From Microbulbifer guangxiensis (GTDB taxonomy: Bacteria; Pseudomonadota; Gammaproteobacteria; Pseudomonadales; Cellvibrionaceae): a stretch of 64,000 nt of DNA. This document shows positions 1-8,879 of this stretch, piece after piece; the first letter of the stretch is position 1; the number at the start of each line of letters is the position of its first letter. Position numbers and translations under genes: made by a program. Under the pieces are notes generated by a model. The model searched no databases. It saw nothing but the letters and a program-made list of their open reading frames with translations, and was not told the origin of the DNA. The stretch spans positions 815,997-879,996 of the forward strand of contig NZ_JAJSAQ010000001.1 of NCBI RefSeq assembly GCF_021729075.1, read 5' to 3'.

Positions 1-632
1 CTGACGCGAACGCCCTGGGACTCCCACAGGCGACGCACCTCGCGATTGCGCCCTTCCATCACCACGCAGTAGAACCAGCGGTTGTTGCCCTCACCGCCGC
101 TCTCGACGATATCGGTGAAACGGGCAACCCCGTCTTCCAGCAGCACGCCCTCGAGCAGGTGCTTTTTCATTTCATCGGTGACCTGGCCCTGAATGCGTAC
201 CAGGTACTCGCGATCGATCACCGATGAAGGGTGCATCAACCGGTTCGCCAGCTCACCGCTGTTGGTGAACAGCAGCAGGCCACTGGTGTTGAAGTCCAGG
301 CGGCCCACGGAAATCCAGCGACCCGAGCGCAGTTTCGGCAGGCGATCATAGACCGTCGGCCGCCCTTCCGGGTCGTGCCGGGAACAGATCTCGCCGACAG
401 GCTTGTTGTACACGATCACCCGGCAACGGTTTTCTTCGGCGGCGGGCAGACGGCGGCCATCTAGCTCGATATGCTCGTCGCCGGTGACCCGCTCACCGAG
501 CTCTGCCACCTTGCCGTTGACGGTCACCCGGCCAGCCTCGATCGCCCGCTCCATTTCACGGCGGGATCCGAGTCCTGTGCGCGCCAGCACCTTCTGTAAT
601 TTTTCCCCTTGCGGGGCCGTTTCGTCACTCAT
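1..632 (-). CDS. rluB: 23S rRNA pseudouridine synthase B, 3' end outside window
   Basis: RluB isomerises a uridine of the 23S rRNA peptidyl-transferase region to pseudouridine. About 210 residues are visible and the C-terminus runs off the left edge. An S4-like RNA-binding domain lies at residues 8-60. The catalytic region follows with the GRLDFNTSG motif, whose Asp is the family nucleophile, and then a LMHPSS segment typical of RluB. The ATG at 632 overlaps the scpB stop by one base (TGATG), so the two genes are translationally coupled. This gene is the last member of the rnm-yciO-scpA-scpB-rluB run, an order common in Pseudomonas relatives. Identification by motif is strong; the choice of RluB over RluE/F rests on context and the N-terminal S4 domain. 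Confidence 0.93.
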   Translation of the reverse strand, partial: MSDETAPQGEKLQKVLARTGLGSRREMERAIEAGRVTVNGKVAELGERVTGDEHIELDGRRLPAAEENRCRVIVYNKPVGEICSRHDPEGRPTVYDRLPKLRSGRWISVGRLDFNTSGLLLFTNSGELANRLMHPSSVIDREYLVRIQGQVTDEMKKHLLEGVLLEDGVARFTDIVESGGEGNNRWFYCVVMEGRNREVRRLWESQGVRV

Positions 633-1759
633 CAGGTTGCCGGTTCCAGTTCATTCCGTCGCCGCACCACACTCTCCTCTGCCGCGGGTTCTTCCTGTTT
701 GGTGGTTGACTCGGGAGAATCCCCATTCAGGGGCTCTGCCGTGGCCTCCGGTGCATGCGGCAGTTCGGCTGAGGATTCCTCCTGCTCCGGCACAGATTCC
801 TCTGTCTCTTTGGCCGCCGCTTCGGGAGCCTCACCGCCGGACACAGTGTCAAATCCGGTCAGGGGCTCCAGATCATCGGGAACCTCGGGGTGACTGTCGT
901 CAGCAGGGAGCCGTGCTTCCGGCATATCCTCACCGGGCCCGACCTCAGGGCCGGTCTCACTGCCCTCTTCCGACTGTTCGCTCTCGCCGGCGATCGCGGT
1001 ATCAGCCACAGACTCATCGCCAAACGGCTCTTTCACCGACTCGACACCCGATTCGGATCCGTCATACGTATCGGGCTCATCGGCGACTTCGGCAGCCGCT
1101 TCCGCGTGTTCAGCGGATTCAGGGGCTGCATGCTCCGCGGCAACCTCGCCCTCCGGCGCCTCTCCGTCAGAAGCAGCGCCCCCCTGATCCATGTGTTGAT
1201 CGAGGTCCAGGGCCTGGTTGAGGCTGTCGATATCACGGATCTCCGCCAGGGTCGGCAGATCGTCCAGGGTGCGGAGGTTAAAGTAGTCGAGGAATTCCCG
1301 GGTAGTGGCGTAGAGAGACGGCCGGCCCGGCACATCCCTCTGACCCACCACCTTGATCCAGCCGCGCTCGGACAGGGTCTTGACGATATGGGAGCTCACC
1401 GCGACCCCGCGGATCTCCTCGATATCACCGCGGGTGATCGGCTGCCGGTAGGCAATGATCGCCAGGGTCTCCAGCACCGCGCGGGAATACTTCTGCGGCT
1501 TTTCCTCCCACAGGCGGTTCACCCAGGGCGCCAGGTCCTCGGGCACCTGGAAACGCCAGCCGCTGGCCACCTCGCACAGCTCGAAACCACGTTCGGCACA
1601 GTTCTCGGCGATCTCCTGCAGGACTTCGCGCAGCGCGCTCTTTTCCGGGCGTTCACCTTCGTCGATCAGGGACAGCAGGCGGTCCTCCGACAGCGGCTGG
1701 CCCGATGCCAGCAGGGCGCCTTCGACGATGCGGCGCAGTAATTCCGGGGCAATGGTCAT
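632..1759 (-). CDS. scpB: Segregation and condensation protein B with long acidic tail
   Basis: ScpB is the winged-helix dimer that joins ScpA and Smc in the condensin complex. The first ~190 residues hold two winged-helix domains, including the conserved block around [19 protein letters not shown]. The rest, about 185 residues, is a low-complexity tail rich in Glu, Asp, Ala, Ser and Pro with no visible fold, so the protein is nearly twice the usual length of about 200. I chose the ATG at 1759 (MTIAPELL); a TTG six codons upstream (1777) is also open but has no better ribosome site. It follows scpA by 84 bases and overlaps rluB by one base. Confidence 0.93.
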   Translation of the reverse strand: MTIAPELLRRIVEGALLASGQPLSEDRLLSLIDEGERPEKSALREVLQEIAENCAERGFELCEVASGWRFQVPEDLAPWVNRLWEEKPQKYSRAVLETLAIIAYRQPITRGDIEEIRGVAVSSHIVKTLSERGWIKVVGQRDVPGRPSLYATTREFLDYFNLRTLDDLPTLAEIRDIDSLNQALDLDQHMDQGGAASDGEAPEGEVAAEHAAPESAEHAEAAAEVADEPDTYDGSESGVESVKEPFGDESVADTAIAGESEQSEEGSETGPEVGPGEDMPEARLPADDSHPEVPDDLEPLTGFDTVSGGEAPEAAAKETEESVPEQEESSAELPHAPEATAEPLNGDSPESTTKQEEPAAEESVVRRRNELEPAT

Positions 1760-1843
1760 TGCTTCACTCTGGTTCAAGATAGGCCACGCAAAGGCGCGGC
1801 CTCAATTGTTTCTAGTCTGCATCATTAATGATGATGTGTCGGG

Positions 1844-2869
1844 TCACTCCGCCGGATCGGCCGGCTCGGTGGCCGGTTCCAGCAGGGCTTCCTGCGGACC
1901 ATCGTTCTCACCCGCCTCTGCGGAGAACTCCCCGTCACCATCGTCCTCAGCTCCCTGGCCGGCCGCGCGCACGTGAATGGCGCCAAAGGGCTCGTTCTGG
2001 ATCAGCTCTACCAGTGATTCCTTCACCAGTTCCATCACTGCAAGGAAGGTCACGACTACGCCGAGACGCCCTTCTTCGACCTTGAACAGGCTGACGAACG
2101 GGACAAACTGGCGGTGGCGGATGCGGTCCAGCACCTGGGTCATGCGCTCACGGGTAGAGAGTTTCTCCCGCGACACCTGGTGGCTCTCGAACATATCCGC
2201 CCTGCGCAACACCTGCGACAGCGCCACCAGCACTTCCTGCAGCGACACTTCCGGGTCGGGGCGGGTGATACTGCGATCCGGGGCCTTGGCGCTGGCCTGG
2301 TGGATATCCCGCCCCATGCGGGGAATCTCATCGATATCCTCGGCGGCGGTCTTGAAACGTTCGTACTCCTGCAGGCGCCGGATCAGCGCTGCACGGGGAT
2401 CCTCACCGTCCTCTTCCTCGGATTCCGGCGGTCGCGGCAGCAGCATGCGCGATTTGATCTCCGCCAGCATGGCGGCCATGACCAGGTATTCGGCCGCCAG
2501 CTCGAAACGCATGGCGGTCATCATCTCCACATAGCCCATGTACTGACGGGTGATGTCAGCGACATTGATCTCGAGGATGTCGAGGTTCTGCCGGCGGATC
2601 AGGTACAGCAGCAGGTCCAGGGGGCCCTCGAAGGCCTCCAGGATGACTTCCAGGGCGTCGGGTGGGATGTACAGGTCCGCAGGCAGCTCAGTAAACGCCT
2701 GGCCCTGTACCATGGCGAATGGCATCTCGCCCTGCCGGGGCCCGTCGGGAGAAGCGGCACTGACTGCCGCGTCATCTCCAGCGTCGCCTTCGGCAGCCGG
2801 CTCCGCGGCCTCGGCCACGTCGGCGAGAATCTGCTGCTCTGCCTCGGCTAGTAACTCTTCACTGGACAC
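1844..2869 (-). CDS. scpA: Segregation and condensation protein A
   Basis: ScpA is the kleisin that bridges the Smc heads. The diagnostic FEGPLDLLLYLIRRQ motif sits near residues 79-93 and is followed by the conserved EYLVMAAMLAEIKSRMLLP helix. A C-terminal winged helix precedes an acidic tail. At 341 residues it is longer than most homologues (250-300) because of an N-terminal extension of about 65 residues and an acidic C-terminal tail. The start is a GTG at 2869 with an AGGG a few bases upstream; a later Met near residue 49 is possible. It lies between the yciO-like gene and scpB in the same operon. Confidence 0.94.
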   Translation of the reverse strand: MSSEELLAEAEQQILADVAEAAEPAAEGDAGDDAAVSAASPDGPRQGEMPFAMVQGQAFTELPADLYIPPDALEVILEAFEGPLDLLLYLIRRQNLDILEINVADITRQYMGYVEMMTAMRFELAAEYLVMAAMLAEIKSRMLLPRPPESEEEDGEDPRAALIRRLQEYERFKTAAEDIDEIPRMGRDIHQASAKAPDRSITRPDPEVSLQEVLVALSQVLRRADMFESHQVSREKLSTRERMTQVLDRIRHRQFVPFVSLFKVEEGRLGVVVTFLAVMELVKESLVELIQNEPFGAIHVRAAGQGAEDDGDGEFSAEAGENDGPQEALLEPATEPADPAE

Positions 2870-2927
2870 GCTGCCCTACCCTCGAAATGCAAACGCGGGA
2901 TTATACACCGCTACCCTGACAGCGTCG

Positions 2928-3596
2928 TCAGCTGATGATCTCATCGATGGCCCCGCACCCCTGGCGAATCAGCTCCGGCTCATCACCGGTGAGGTCCACC
3001 ACGGTCGTCGCCTCCAGGCCGCAGAAACCGCCATCGATAATCAACTCCACCTGGTGCTCGAGCAGGTCGCGAATCTCGTAGGGGTCGGTCAGCGGTTGGG
3101 TGTCACCCGGCATGATGAGGCTGCAGCTCATCAGCGGTTCGCCCAGTTCCTCGATGATGGCCTGCACAATCGCATGGTCGGGCACTCGCAGCCCGATGGT
3201 CTTGCGCTTGGGATGGATGAGCCGCCGCGGCACTTCAGCGGTTGCCGGCATGATGAAGGTGTATGGCCCGGGGGTATGCGCCTTGAGCAGGCGGAACATC
3301 TGGTTGTCCACCTTGGCGTAGCTGGCCAGTTCGGACAGGTCCCGGCACATGAGGGTGAAATTGTGCTGCTTGTCCAGCTGTCGCAGGACACGGATACGCT
3401 CTACCGCCAGCTTCTCCCCCACCCGGCAGCCGATGGCATAGGCAGAATCCGTGGGGAAGACGATCACGCCGCCGGCGGCGACGATGTCCGCAGCCTGCCT
3501 CACCAGCCGTGCCTGCGGGTTGTCCGGATGAATCTGGAAAAACTGCGCCAAAGTGACCCCCTGAGAATGCTCTCGCCGACCGCCCGGACCGGTCAT
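2928..3596 (-). CDS. yciO: YciO-type member of the Sua5/YrdC family
   Basis: This belongs to the Sua5-YciO-YrdC fold, whose best-known members make L-threonylcarbamoyladenylate for tRNA t6A; the role of the YciO branch is less settled. YciO hallmarks are FFQIHPDNPQARL near the start, VIVFPTDSAYAIG, HNFTLMCRDLSEL, and PGPYTFIMPAT with RKTIGLRVPDH. The protein is 222 residues. The ATG at 3596 overlaps the rnm stop by one base, and the homologous part begins about 15 residues later, so an internal start is possible. The operon continues into scpA after 58 bases. Confidence 0.88.
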   Translation of the reverse strand: MTGPGGRREHSQGVTLAQFFQIHPDNPQARLVRQAADIVAAGGVIVFPTDSAYAIGCRVGEKLAVERIRVLRQLDKQHNFTLMCRDLSELASYAKVDNQMFRLLKAHTPGPYTFIMPATAEVPRRLIHPKRKTIGLRVPDHAIVQAIIEELGEPLMSCSLIMPGDTQPLTDPYEIRDLLEHQVELIIDGGFCGLEATTVVDLTGDEPELIRQGCGAIDEIIS

Positions 3597-4507
3597 CAGT
3601 CGCGGGTTGCGGCCGTTTCATTGGCACTAGTTTGCCACAGATTCCAGACCGGCTCGACGTCCGCAGGCAACTGCGCACAGCCCAGTTCCCGCCACGGCTG
3701 ATCCGGCTGGTGGAAGTCACTGCCCACCGAGCAGCGGAGCGCTTGCGGGGCGTCCGTTGCGGCCGACGCCTTCGCCATCAACTGCGCCACCTCACGGGTC
3801 TGCACCGGGTTCTGGCGCCCACTGAGCAGCTCTACCGCATCGCCGCCGGCGCCGTGGAACTCGGTCATCAGTCGCAGCAACCGGGTGCGCGTCATGCCGT
3901 ACTTGAGGGGGTGCGCCAGCACTGCCATTCCACCGGCGCTGTGGATTTCCGCCACGGTCTGTTCAAGTTGTGGCCACTCGACCGTCACATCGCCGCACTT
4001 GCCTGCCCCGAGGTACCGTTTGAACGCGCGGGCGGTATCTTCGACATGACCGGCCTCCGCCAACCAGCGGGCAAAGTGCGGCCGCCCCAGGACCCCGTCG
4101 CCCGCCAGTCGACGGGCCCCGTCAAGAGCCCCCGTAAAACCCCGTTTCTCGAGGCGCGCGGCAATGCGCTCCCCACGCTCGGCCCGCAGCTGGTCACGCT
4201 TTTGGATGGCATGCTGCAGCGCGACTGACTCCGGATCCACCCCCAGCCCCACCAGGTGCACCTGCTGCTTGCCCCAACGGCTGGAGAATTCGATCCCGGG
4301 CAACAGCGTGATGCCGGCCTCCCTTGCAGCGGTCTGGGCTTCGGGGATGCCGGCCACCGTATCGTGATCGGTGAGGGACAACAGGCTCACTCCCCGTGAT
4401 TTCGCCCTCGACACCAGCTGTGCAGGACTTAAAATACCGTCCGACGCCGTGCTGTGGCAGTGCAGGTCGACCAGACCGGTTAACGCAGTCGGCGGCAGGG
4501 CTTTCAC
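3596..4507 (-). CDS. rnm: PHP-domain nuclease/phosphatase, RNase AM (YciV) family
   Basis: Members of this family are metal-dependent PHP-fold enzymes; E. coli Rnm (YciV) is a 5'-3' exoribonuclease that trims 5' ends of small rRNA precursors and also acts on 3',5'-nucleotide bisphosphates. Metal-binding motifs are visible at VDLHCHSTASDG and LTDHDTVAG near the N-terminus, then VLAHPLKYG and a C-terminal GSDFHQPDQPW. The length of 303 residues is usual. The start is GTG at 4507, preceded by a GAGAGAGG stretch. It is the first gene of the minus-strand operon and diverges from the membrane protein gene at 4690. Confidence 0.88.
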   Translation of the reverse strand: MKALPPTALTGLVDLHCHSTASDGILSPAQLVSRAKSRGVSLLSLTDHDTVAGIPEAQTAAREAGITLLPGIEFSSRWGKQQVHLVGLGVDPESVALQHAIQKRDQLRAERGERIAARLEKRGFTGALDGARRLAGDGVLGRPHFARWLAEAGHVEDTARAFKRYLGAGKCGDVTVEWPQLEQTVAEIHSAGGMAVLAHPLKYGMTRTRLLRLMTEFHGAGGDAVELLSGRQNPVQTREVAQLMAKASAATDAPQALRCSVGSDFHQPDQPWRELGCAQLPADVEPVWNLWQTSANETAATRD

Positions 4508-4689
4508 ATCGGCCTCTCTCTATCTCTCGGCAGCGGATCGGATAATCCGCGTTGAACCAACGGGCAAAAAAGCTGTCATAGCTGCGCCCGCAACTGTCGG
4601 CGGCCAGGCCACCGACCCGGACACCGGCAGGCAGGATGGGCCCCGGCGGTGTCGTTTCTCGACCGCGGGCATTATCACCGGAACCGAGC

Positions 4690-5406
4690 ATGACCGAAAC
4701 CAACCCCACTACCACTGTTCAGCAACCGAAGCGGGAGAGCCTACTGCTCAACCTGCTGCTCAATATCGTCATCCCGACGCTGATCTTGACCAAGCTGTCC
4801 GGAGATGACTGGCTGGGCACAAAGTTGGCGATTGTCGTGGCCCTGGCGTTTCCGCTGGTCTATGGCCTGCGCGACTTCACCCAGTCCGGCAAAATCAACT
4901 TCTTTTCGGCACTCGGCATCATCAGCATCCTGCTTACCGGTGGCATCAGTCTGCTGGAGCTGGACGCCAAATACATCGCCATCAAGGAAGCCGCGATACC
5001 CGGTCTCCTGGGCCTGGCCACACTGGGATCCCTCTACACCCGCTGGCCGCTGGTGCGGACCCTGCTGTACAACGACCGGATTCTCGATACCGCCAAGATC
5101 GCCCGCGAACTCGAGGGGCGCGGCAACCTGCCGGCCTTCGAGCGCAGCCTGCAGCACGCATCGTGGATGATCGCCGGGTCCTTTTTCCTGTCGTCCGCCC
5201 TGAACTACATCCTCGCCAAGGTGCTCTTGCAGAGCCCGCCGGGTACTGCGGCATTTAATGAGGAGCTGGGTAAGATGACGGCTCTCAGCTTCCCGGTCAT
5301 TGCCCTGCCGGCCACCATCATCCTGATGGGCGCCCTGTTTTTCCTGTTCCATCGCATCGGCAAACTCACGGGCCTCAAGCTCGAAGAAGTGATGGTAGTG
5401 CAGTAA
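4690..5406 (+). CDS. VC0807-family-like integral membrane protein
   Basis: This 238-residue protein is mostly hydrophobic, with about six membrane segments (for example VIPTLILTKLS, AIVVALAFPLVYGL, LGIISILLTGGISLLEL, AIPGLLGLATLGSLYT, and a last one near FPVIALPATIILMGALFFLF). It resembles the VC0807 family, often annotated loosely as MFS transporter; no transport substrate can be read from it. I started at the ATG at 4690 (MTETNPTT) because 18 upstream in-frame codons look non-coding. In related genomes the septation protein YciB occupies this position beside the yciI-like gene, so it may sit where YciB usually does without being YciB. Confidence 0.75.
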   Translation: MTETNPTTTVQQPKRESLLLNLLLNIVIPTLILTKLSGDDWLGTKLAIVVALAFPLVYGLRDFTQSGKINFFSALGIISILLTGGISLLELDAKYIAIKEAAIPGLLGLATLGSLYTRWPLVRTLLYNDRILDTAKIARELEGRGNLPAFERSLQHASWMIAGSFFLSSALNYILAKVLLQSPPGTAAFNEELGKMTALSFPVIALPATIILMGALFFLFHRIGKLTGLKLEEVMVVQ

Positions 5407-5448
5407 CTTCCCGACAACTTTTCCAGAACATAAGAGCATAAATTGACC

Positions 5449-5748
5449 ATGTGGTATGCCATTATCAGTGAAGACGTGAGCGACAGCCTGGCCAAGCGCA
5501 AGGTCGCACGCCCGGACCACCTGGCGCGCCTGAACCGGCTCAAGGATGAGGGGCGCCTGCTGGTCGCCGGCCCGCACCCGGCCATCGACAGTGAGGAACC
5601 CGGTGAGGCCGGCTTTACCGGCAGCCTGGTGATCGCCGAATTCCCCTCCCTCGATGAGGCGCAGGCCTGGGCCGATGCCGACCCCTACGTTGACGCCGGC
5701 GTGTACGCCAGAGTCACCGTCAAACCCTTCAAGGCCGTGCTGCCCTGA
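5449..5748 (+). CDS. YciI family protein
   Basis: This 99-residue protein has the ferredoxin-like YciI fold. Visible signatures are [25 protein letters not shown], which carries the conserved His, and the segment [14 protein letters not shown] with the conserved Asp near the dimer cavity. YciI proteins are small putative hydrolases or binding proteins of unknown substrate. The ATG at 5449 matches the usual MWYAII start; an upstream in-frame TTG at 5443 adds only two residues. It follows the VC0807-like gene by 42 bases and is probably co-transcribed. Confidence 0.88.
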   Translation: MWYAIISEDVSDSLAKRKVARPDHLARLNRLKDEGRLLVAGPHPAIDSEEPGEAGFTGSLVIAEFPSLDEAQAWADADPYVDAGVYARVTVKPFKAVLP

Positions 5749-5789
5749 CTGGCACCGAACCGCAAACCGATAAAAAACGCTGTATCAAA

Positions 5790-6476
5790 ATGATGAAAAC
5801 ACTGACCGGACTCGCTTCCGCCGCCCTGCTTGCGGCGAGCTTCAACACATTCGCGCAAAGCGGGGGCAATCGCTACATCACCGACCAGCTACATGTGCCG
5901 CTGCGCTCTGGCATGGGCAATGAATTCCGCATCCTCCACCGGGGCCTGCCGAGTGGTACCAAGCTGGTGCTACTGGAAGACAAATCGGAGCAGGGCTGGG
6001 CCCGGGTTCGCACCCCCGCAGGTGAGGAGGGCTGGATTCGCAGCCAGTACCTGGTGGGTGAACCCACGGCCGAGATCAAACTCCAGCGCGCCCAGGCCAA
6101 CCTGGAACGGTTTGAGAAAATGGAAGGCAACCTCGGTGGAGAGGTGCGCCGCCTGGAAGCGGAAAACCAGGAGCTGGCCAGCAAGCTGTCCAGCGCAGAG
6201 GAAAACGCTGACCAGCTGGCGAAAGAGCTCAAGGAGCTGAAAAATCTCTCCGCCGATGCGGTGGCCCTGAACGAGCGCCACCAGAAGCTGCTGCATCAGC
6301 ACGAGCTGCTCAAGCAGAAGCAGATCATGGCTGAGGCGGAAATCCAGCGTCTTTCCGCCAGTGAGCAGCACAAATGGTATATGTATGGTGCCGTGTCTGT
6401 GGCAGCCGGTGCTATCCTCGCCATGATTGCACCCCATTTCCGCCGGCGTCGCCGCCACTCTGAGTGGGCCAACTGA
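5790..6476 (+). CDS. SH3-domain envelope protein (TIGR04211/YgiM family)
   Basis: This 228-residue protein has a signal peptide (cleavage after NTFA), a bacterial SH3 domain at about residues 28-92 (PLRSGMGNEFRILHRGLPSGT, then GWARVRTPAGEEGWI), a Glu/Lys/Leu-rich coiled coil at about 98-190, and one membrane segment near the C-terminus followed by a run of arginines. The layout fits YgiM-type proteins, anchored by the C-terminal helix with the SH3 domain in the periplasm. The exact role in the envelope is not known. It stands between yciI and the cyclophilin gene on the same strand. Confidence 0.88.
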   Translation: MMKTLTGLASAALLAASFNTFAQSGGNRYITDQLHVPLRSGMGNEFRILHRGLPSGTKLVLLEDKSEQGWARVRTPAGEEGWIRSQYLVGEPTAEIKLQRAQANLERFEKMEGNLGGEVRRLEAENQELASKLSSAEENADQLAKELKELKNLSADAVALNERHQKLLHQHELLKQKQIMAEAEIQRLSASEQHKWYMYGAVSVAAGAILAMIAPHFRRRRRHSEWAN

Positions 6477-6542
6477 CGCACTTTTGCAGGTATCGACGCG
6501 CCCCCGCCCGATGGGGGCGCATCCAAGGACAAGGAAAACCCA

Positions 6543-7127
6543 ATGCGTATCCTGTGCGCGCTTATCCTGAGTGTACTGGCGGCTCTTCCCGCCGCCGCAG
6601 CCAACCCCAAAGTGGCCCTGCAGACCGACCTGGGCACCATCCGGGTCGAACTGTTCACCGACAAGGCACCGGTCACCGTTGAAAACTTCCTTGGCTACGT
6701 AGACAGCGGCTTCTACGACGGCGTGATCTTCCATCGCGTGATTCCCGGTTTCATGGCCCAGACCGGCGGCCTGACGTTTGACTTTCAGAAGAAAGAAACC
6801 GGCGAGTCCATCGCCAACGAATCCGACAACGGGCTGCGAAATAAACGCGGCACCCTCGCCATGGCGCGCCACAGCGACCCGGACAGCGCCACCTCGCAAT
6901 TTTTCATCAACCTGGCGAACAACACCCATCTGGACGCCGGAGAAGACAAGCCCGGTTATACGGTTTTTGGGCGGGTTGTCGATGGAATGGAAGTCGTGGA
7001 AAAGATCGCCGCAGAACCTCAGGGCTTGTACCGGGCCTATCCCAATGCACCCAATGTGCCAGTCAGGATCCTCAAGGCAGAGCGTCTCGACGGCGCCGGG
7101 CCAAACCAACAGTCAAAGGAGGGCTGA
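6543..7127 (+). CDS. ppiA: Periplasmic peptidyl-prolyl cis-trans isomerase (cyclophilin)
   Basis: The enzyme catalyses cis-trans isomerisation of prolyl bonds in exported proteins. The first ~20 residues are a signal peptide ending PAAAA. The cyclophilin core shows FHRVIPGFMAQTGG, carrying the catalytic Arg, then MARHSDPDSATSQFFINL and GYTVFGRVVDGMEVV. At 194 residues it matches PpiA. An AAGGACAAGGA stretch precedes the ATG. The pdxJ start follows its stop by only 3 bases, so the two genes are likely one transcript. Confidence 0.92.
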   Translation: MRILCALILSVLAALPAAAANPKVALQTDLGTIRVELFTDKAPVTVENFLGYVDSGFYDGVIFHRVIPGFMAQTGGLTFDFQKKETGESIANESDNGLRNKRGTLAMARHSDPDSATSQFFINLANNTHLDAGEDKPGYTVFGRVVDGMEVVEKIAAEPQGLYRAYPNAPNVPVRILKAERLDGAGPNQQSKEG

Positions 7128-7130
7128 GCC

Positions 7131-7889
7131 ATGATCGACCTGAGCGTCAATCTGAACAAGATCGCCCTGATCCGCAATTCCCGCGAGGGTAATTTCCCGG
7201 ATGTCGTTGCCCACGGCCGCATCTGCCTGGAAACCGGTGCTCAGGGAATTACCGTGCACCCACGCCCGGACCAGCGGCATATCCGCCCGGGGGACGTGCG
7301 CGACCTGGCCAGACTCTGCGCGGGCCATGACGGTATCGAATTCAATGTGGAGGGCAACCCCTTCGCCGGCCCCCAGGGCGACTATCCGGGCCTGATGCCA
7401 CTGGTCCTGGAGACAGCACCGGATCAGTGCACCCTGGTACCGGACAGCAACGACCAGCTCACTTCCGATCACGGCTTTGACCTGAAGCGCGATGGCAGCC
7501 GGCTCGAACCGATCATCCGGCAACTCAGGGATGCCAACATTCGTGTGAGCCTGTTCATGGATCCGGACCTGGAGCAGATCAGCCTTGCCCGTGATGTCGG
7601 TGCCGACCGCATCGAACTCTACACCGGCCCCTATGCGGAAGCTGTGGCCAAACAGAACGACCAGCTGGAAGCGATTTTTGCCGCTCACTGCGCCGCGGCG
7701 GAACACGCCCGCACACTCGGCCTGGGGATCAATGCGGGCCACGACCTGAACCTGATCAACCTGCCCCGCTACCGGACACTGCCGGGCCTGCAGGAAGTTT
7801 CGATTGGCCATGCACTGACAGTCGATGCCCTGAATATGGGTCTTGCCAACGCGGTTTCGGCCTACCTCAACTGCCTCAGCGGCAAGTGA
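7131..7889 (+). CDS. pdxJ: Pyridoxine 5'-phosphate synthase of the alphaproteobacterial/Bacteroidetes type
   Basis: PdxJ condenses 1-deoxyxylulose 5-phosphate with 3-amino-2-oxopropyl phosphate in vitamin B6 synthesis. The TIM-barrel signatures are present: ITVHPRPDQRHI, IEFNVEGNP, CTLVPDS, RVSLFMDPD, RIELYTGPYAEA, GINAGHDLN and VSIGHALTVDAL. The N-terminus (LSVNLNKIALIRNSR) and the HPRPDQRHI wording differ from the E. coli type (GVNIDHIATLRNARG, HLREDRRHI) and resemble sequences I know from alphaproteobacteria. It also stands apart from the usual rnc-era-recO-pdxJ operon. A GGAGG lies upstream of the ATG, inside the end of the cyclophilin gene. A short GC palindrome follows the stop (7896-7910). 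Confidence 0.9.
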   Translation: MIDLSVNLNKIALIRNSREGNFPDVVAHGRICLETGAQGITVHPRPDQRHIRPGDVRDLARLCAGHDGIEFNVEGNPFAGPQGDYPGLMPLVLETAPDQCTLVPDSNDQLTSDHGFDLKRDGSRLEPIIRQLRDANIRVSLFMDPDLEQISLARDVGADRIELYTGPYAEAVAKQNDQLEAIFAAHCAAAEHARTLGLGINAGHDLNLINLPRYRTLPGLQEVSIGHALTVDALNMGLANAVSAYLNCLSGK

Positions 7890-7997
7890 CTCCGGGCGGG
7901 CCCGGCCCGCCATTTCACCCCGGCCTGACAACCACATTGCGGGGACGGGGAAATTTTCAGCGGGCCCCAACGGGGCCGCTCGCGGAAGACTGCACCA

Positions 7998-8879
7998 ATG
8001 AGAACCCTGAATATCATCGGCGCCGGCAAACTCGGCCGTACTCTCGGCCGTCTGTGGCAGGAGCGCAGCTTTTTTCACGTGCACGGGGTCTGCAATCGCT
8101 CACTGGAAAGCAGCCGCCATGCGGTGGATTTCATCGGTGCCGGTGAGGCCAGAAGCTCCCTCGACTCCATGCCCGCCGCCGACTGCTGGCTGATTGCCTC
8201 GCCAGACAGCGAGATCGAGCGCCTGGCCGCAGTGCTGGCTTCGCACCTCGATACCCTGGCTACACGGTCCGCCCAAACGACGGTCTTTCACTGCAGCGGC
8301 GCCCTGGGTTCCGAGGTGCTGGAAGTTTGTCATCCGGCAAGCATTGCCAGTGCCCATCCGGTGCACAGTTTTGCCAACCCGGCCCGTTCGCTGGAAACCC
8401 TGTCCGGCAGTGCCGTGGCCATGGAGGGTGACGAGAATGCCGTGGCGATCCTGAAGGATGCCTTTTCTGCGCTGGGCTGCAGGACATTATCGATTGCCTC
8501 TGAACACAAAAGCCTGTACCACGCGGGCTCGGTCTTCGCCTGCAACTACCTCACGGTATTGATGGGTCTCAGCCTGCAATGCCTGGAGCGTGCGGGAATC
8601 CGACAGGAAGATGCCCTGGCGCTACTGCAACCCATCGTGCTGCAGACCGCCCGCAACAACATGGAGCTGGGTCCCGAGGCATCTCTAACCGGCCCCATTG
8701 CCCGCGGCGATACAATGACGGTCAGTAAGCAGCTCCGGGTCCTGGCAGAAACTTCCCCGCTACTGGCCGACAACTATCGCCACTTGGGGCTGGCCTGTGT
8801 AGAGTTGGCCCGCCGCGGCTCGCTCGATGATGATGCCGCGGAGAGACTCACGGCCATATTGAACGGAACCACACGGTGA
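7998..8879 (+). CDS. Rossmann-fold DUF2520 oxidoreductase-like protein
   Basis: The 293-residue protein begins with a dinucleotide-binding motif (LNIIGAGKLGRTLGRL). It continues as the two-domain F420-dependent-NADP-oxidoreductase-like fold, with the DUF2520 region in the second half (HPVHSFANPARSLETLSGSAVAMEG; HAGSVFACNYLTVL). Family members are assumed to be NAD(P)-linked reductases, but no substrate is established. The stop overlaps the GTG start of the next gene (GTGA), so it is coupled to the SpoU methyltransferase. Confidence 0.85.
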   Translation: MRTLNIIGAGKLGRTLGRLWQERSFFHVHGVCNRSLESSRHAVDFIGAGEARSSLDSMPAADCWLIASPDSEIERLAAVLASHLDTLATRSAQTTVFHCSGALGSEVLEVCHPASIASAHPVHSFANPARSLETLSGSAVAMEGDENAVAILKDAFSALGCRTLSIASEHKSLYHAGSVFACNYLTVLMGLSLQCLERAGIRQEDALALLQPIVLQTARNNMELGPEASLTGPIARGDTMTVSKQLRVLAETSPLLADNYRHLGLACVELARRGSLDDDAAERLTAILNGTTR

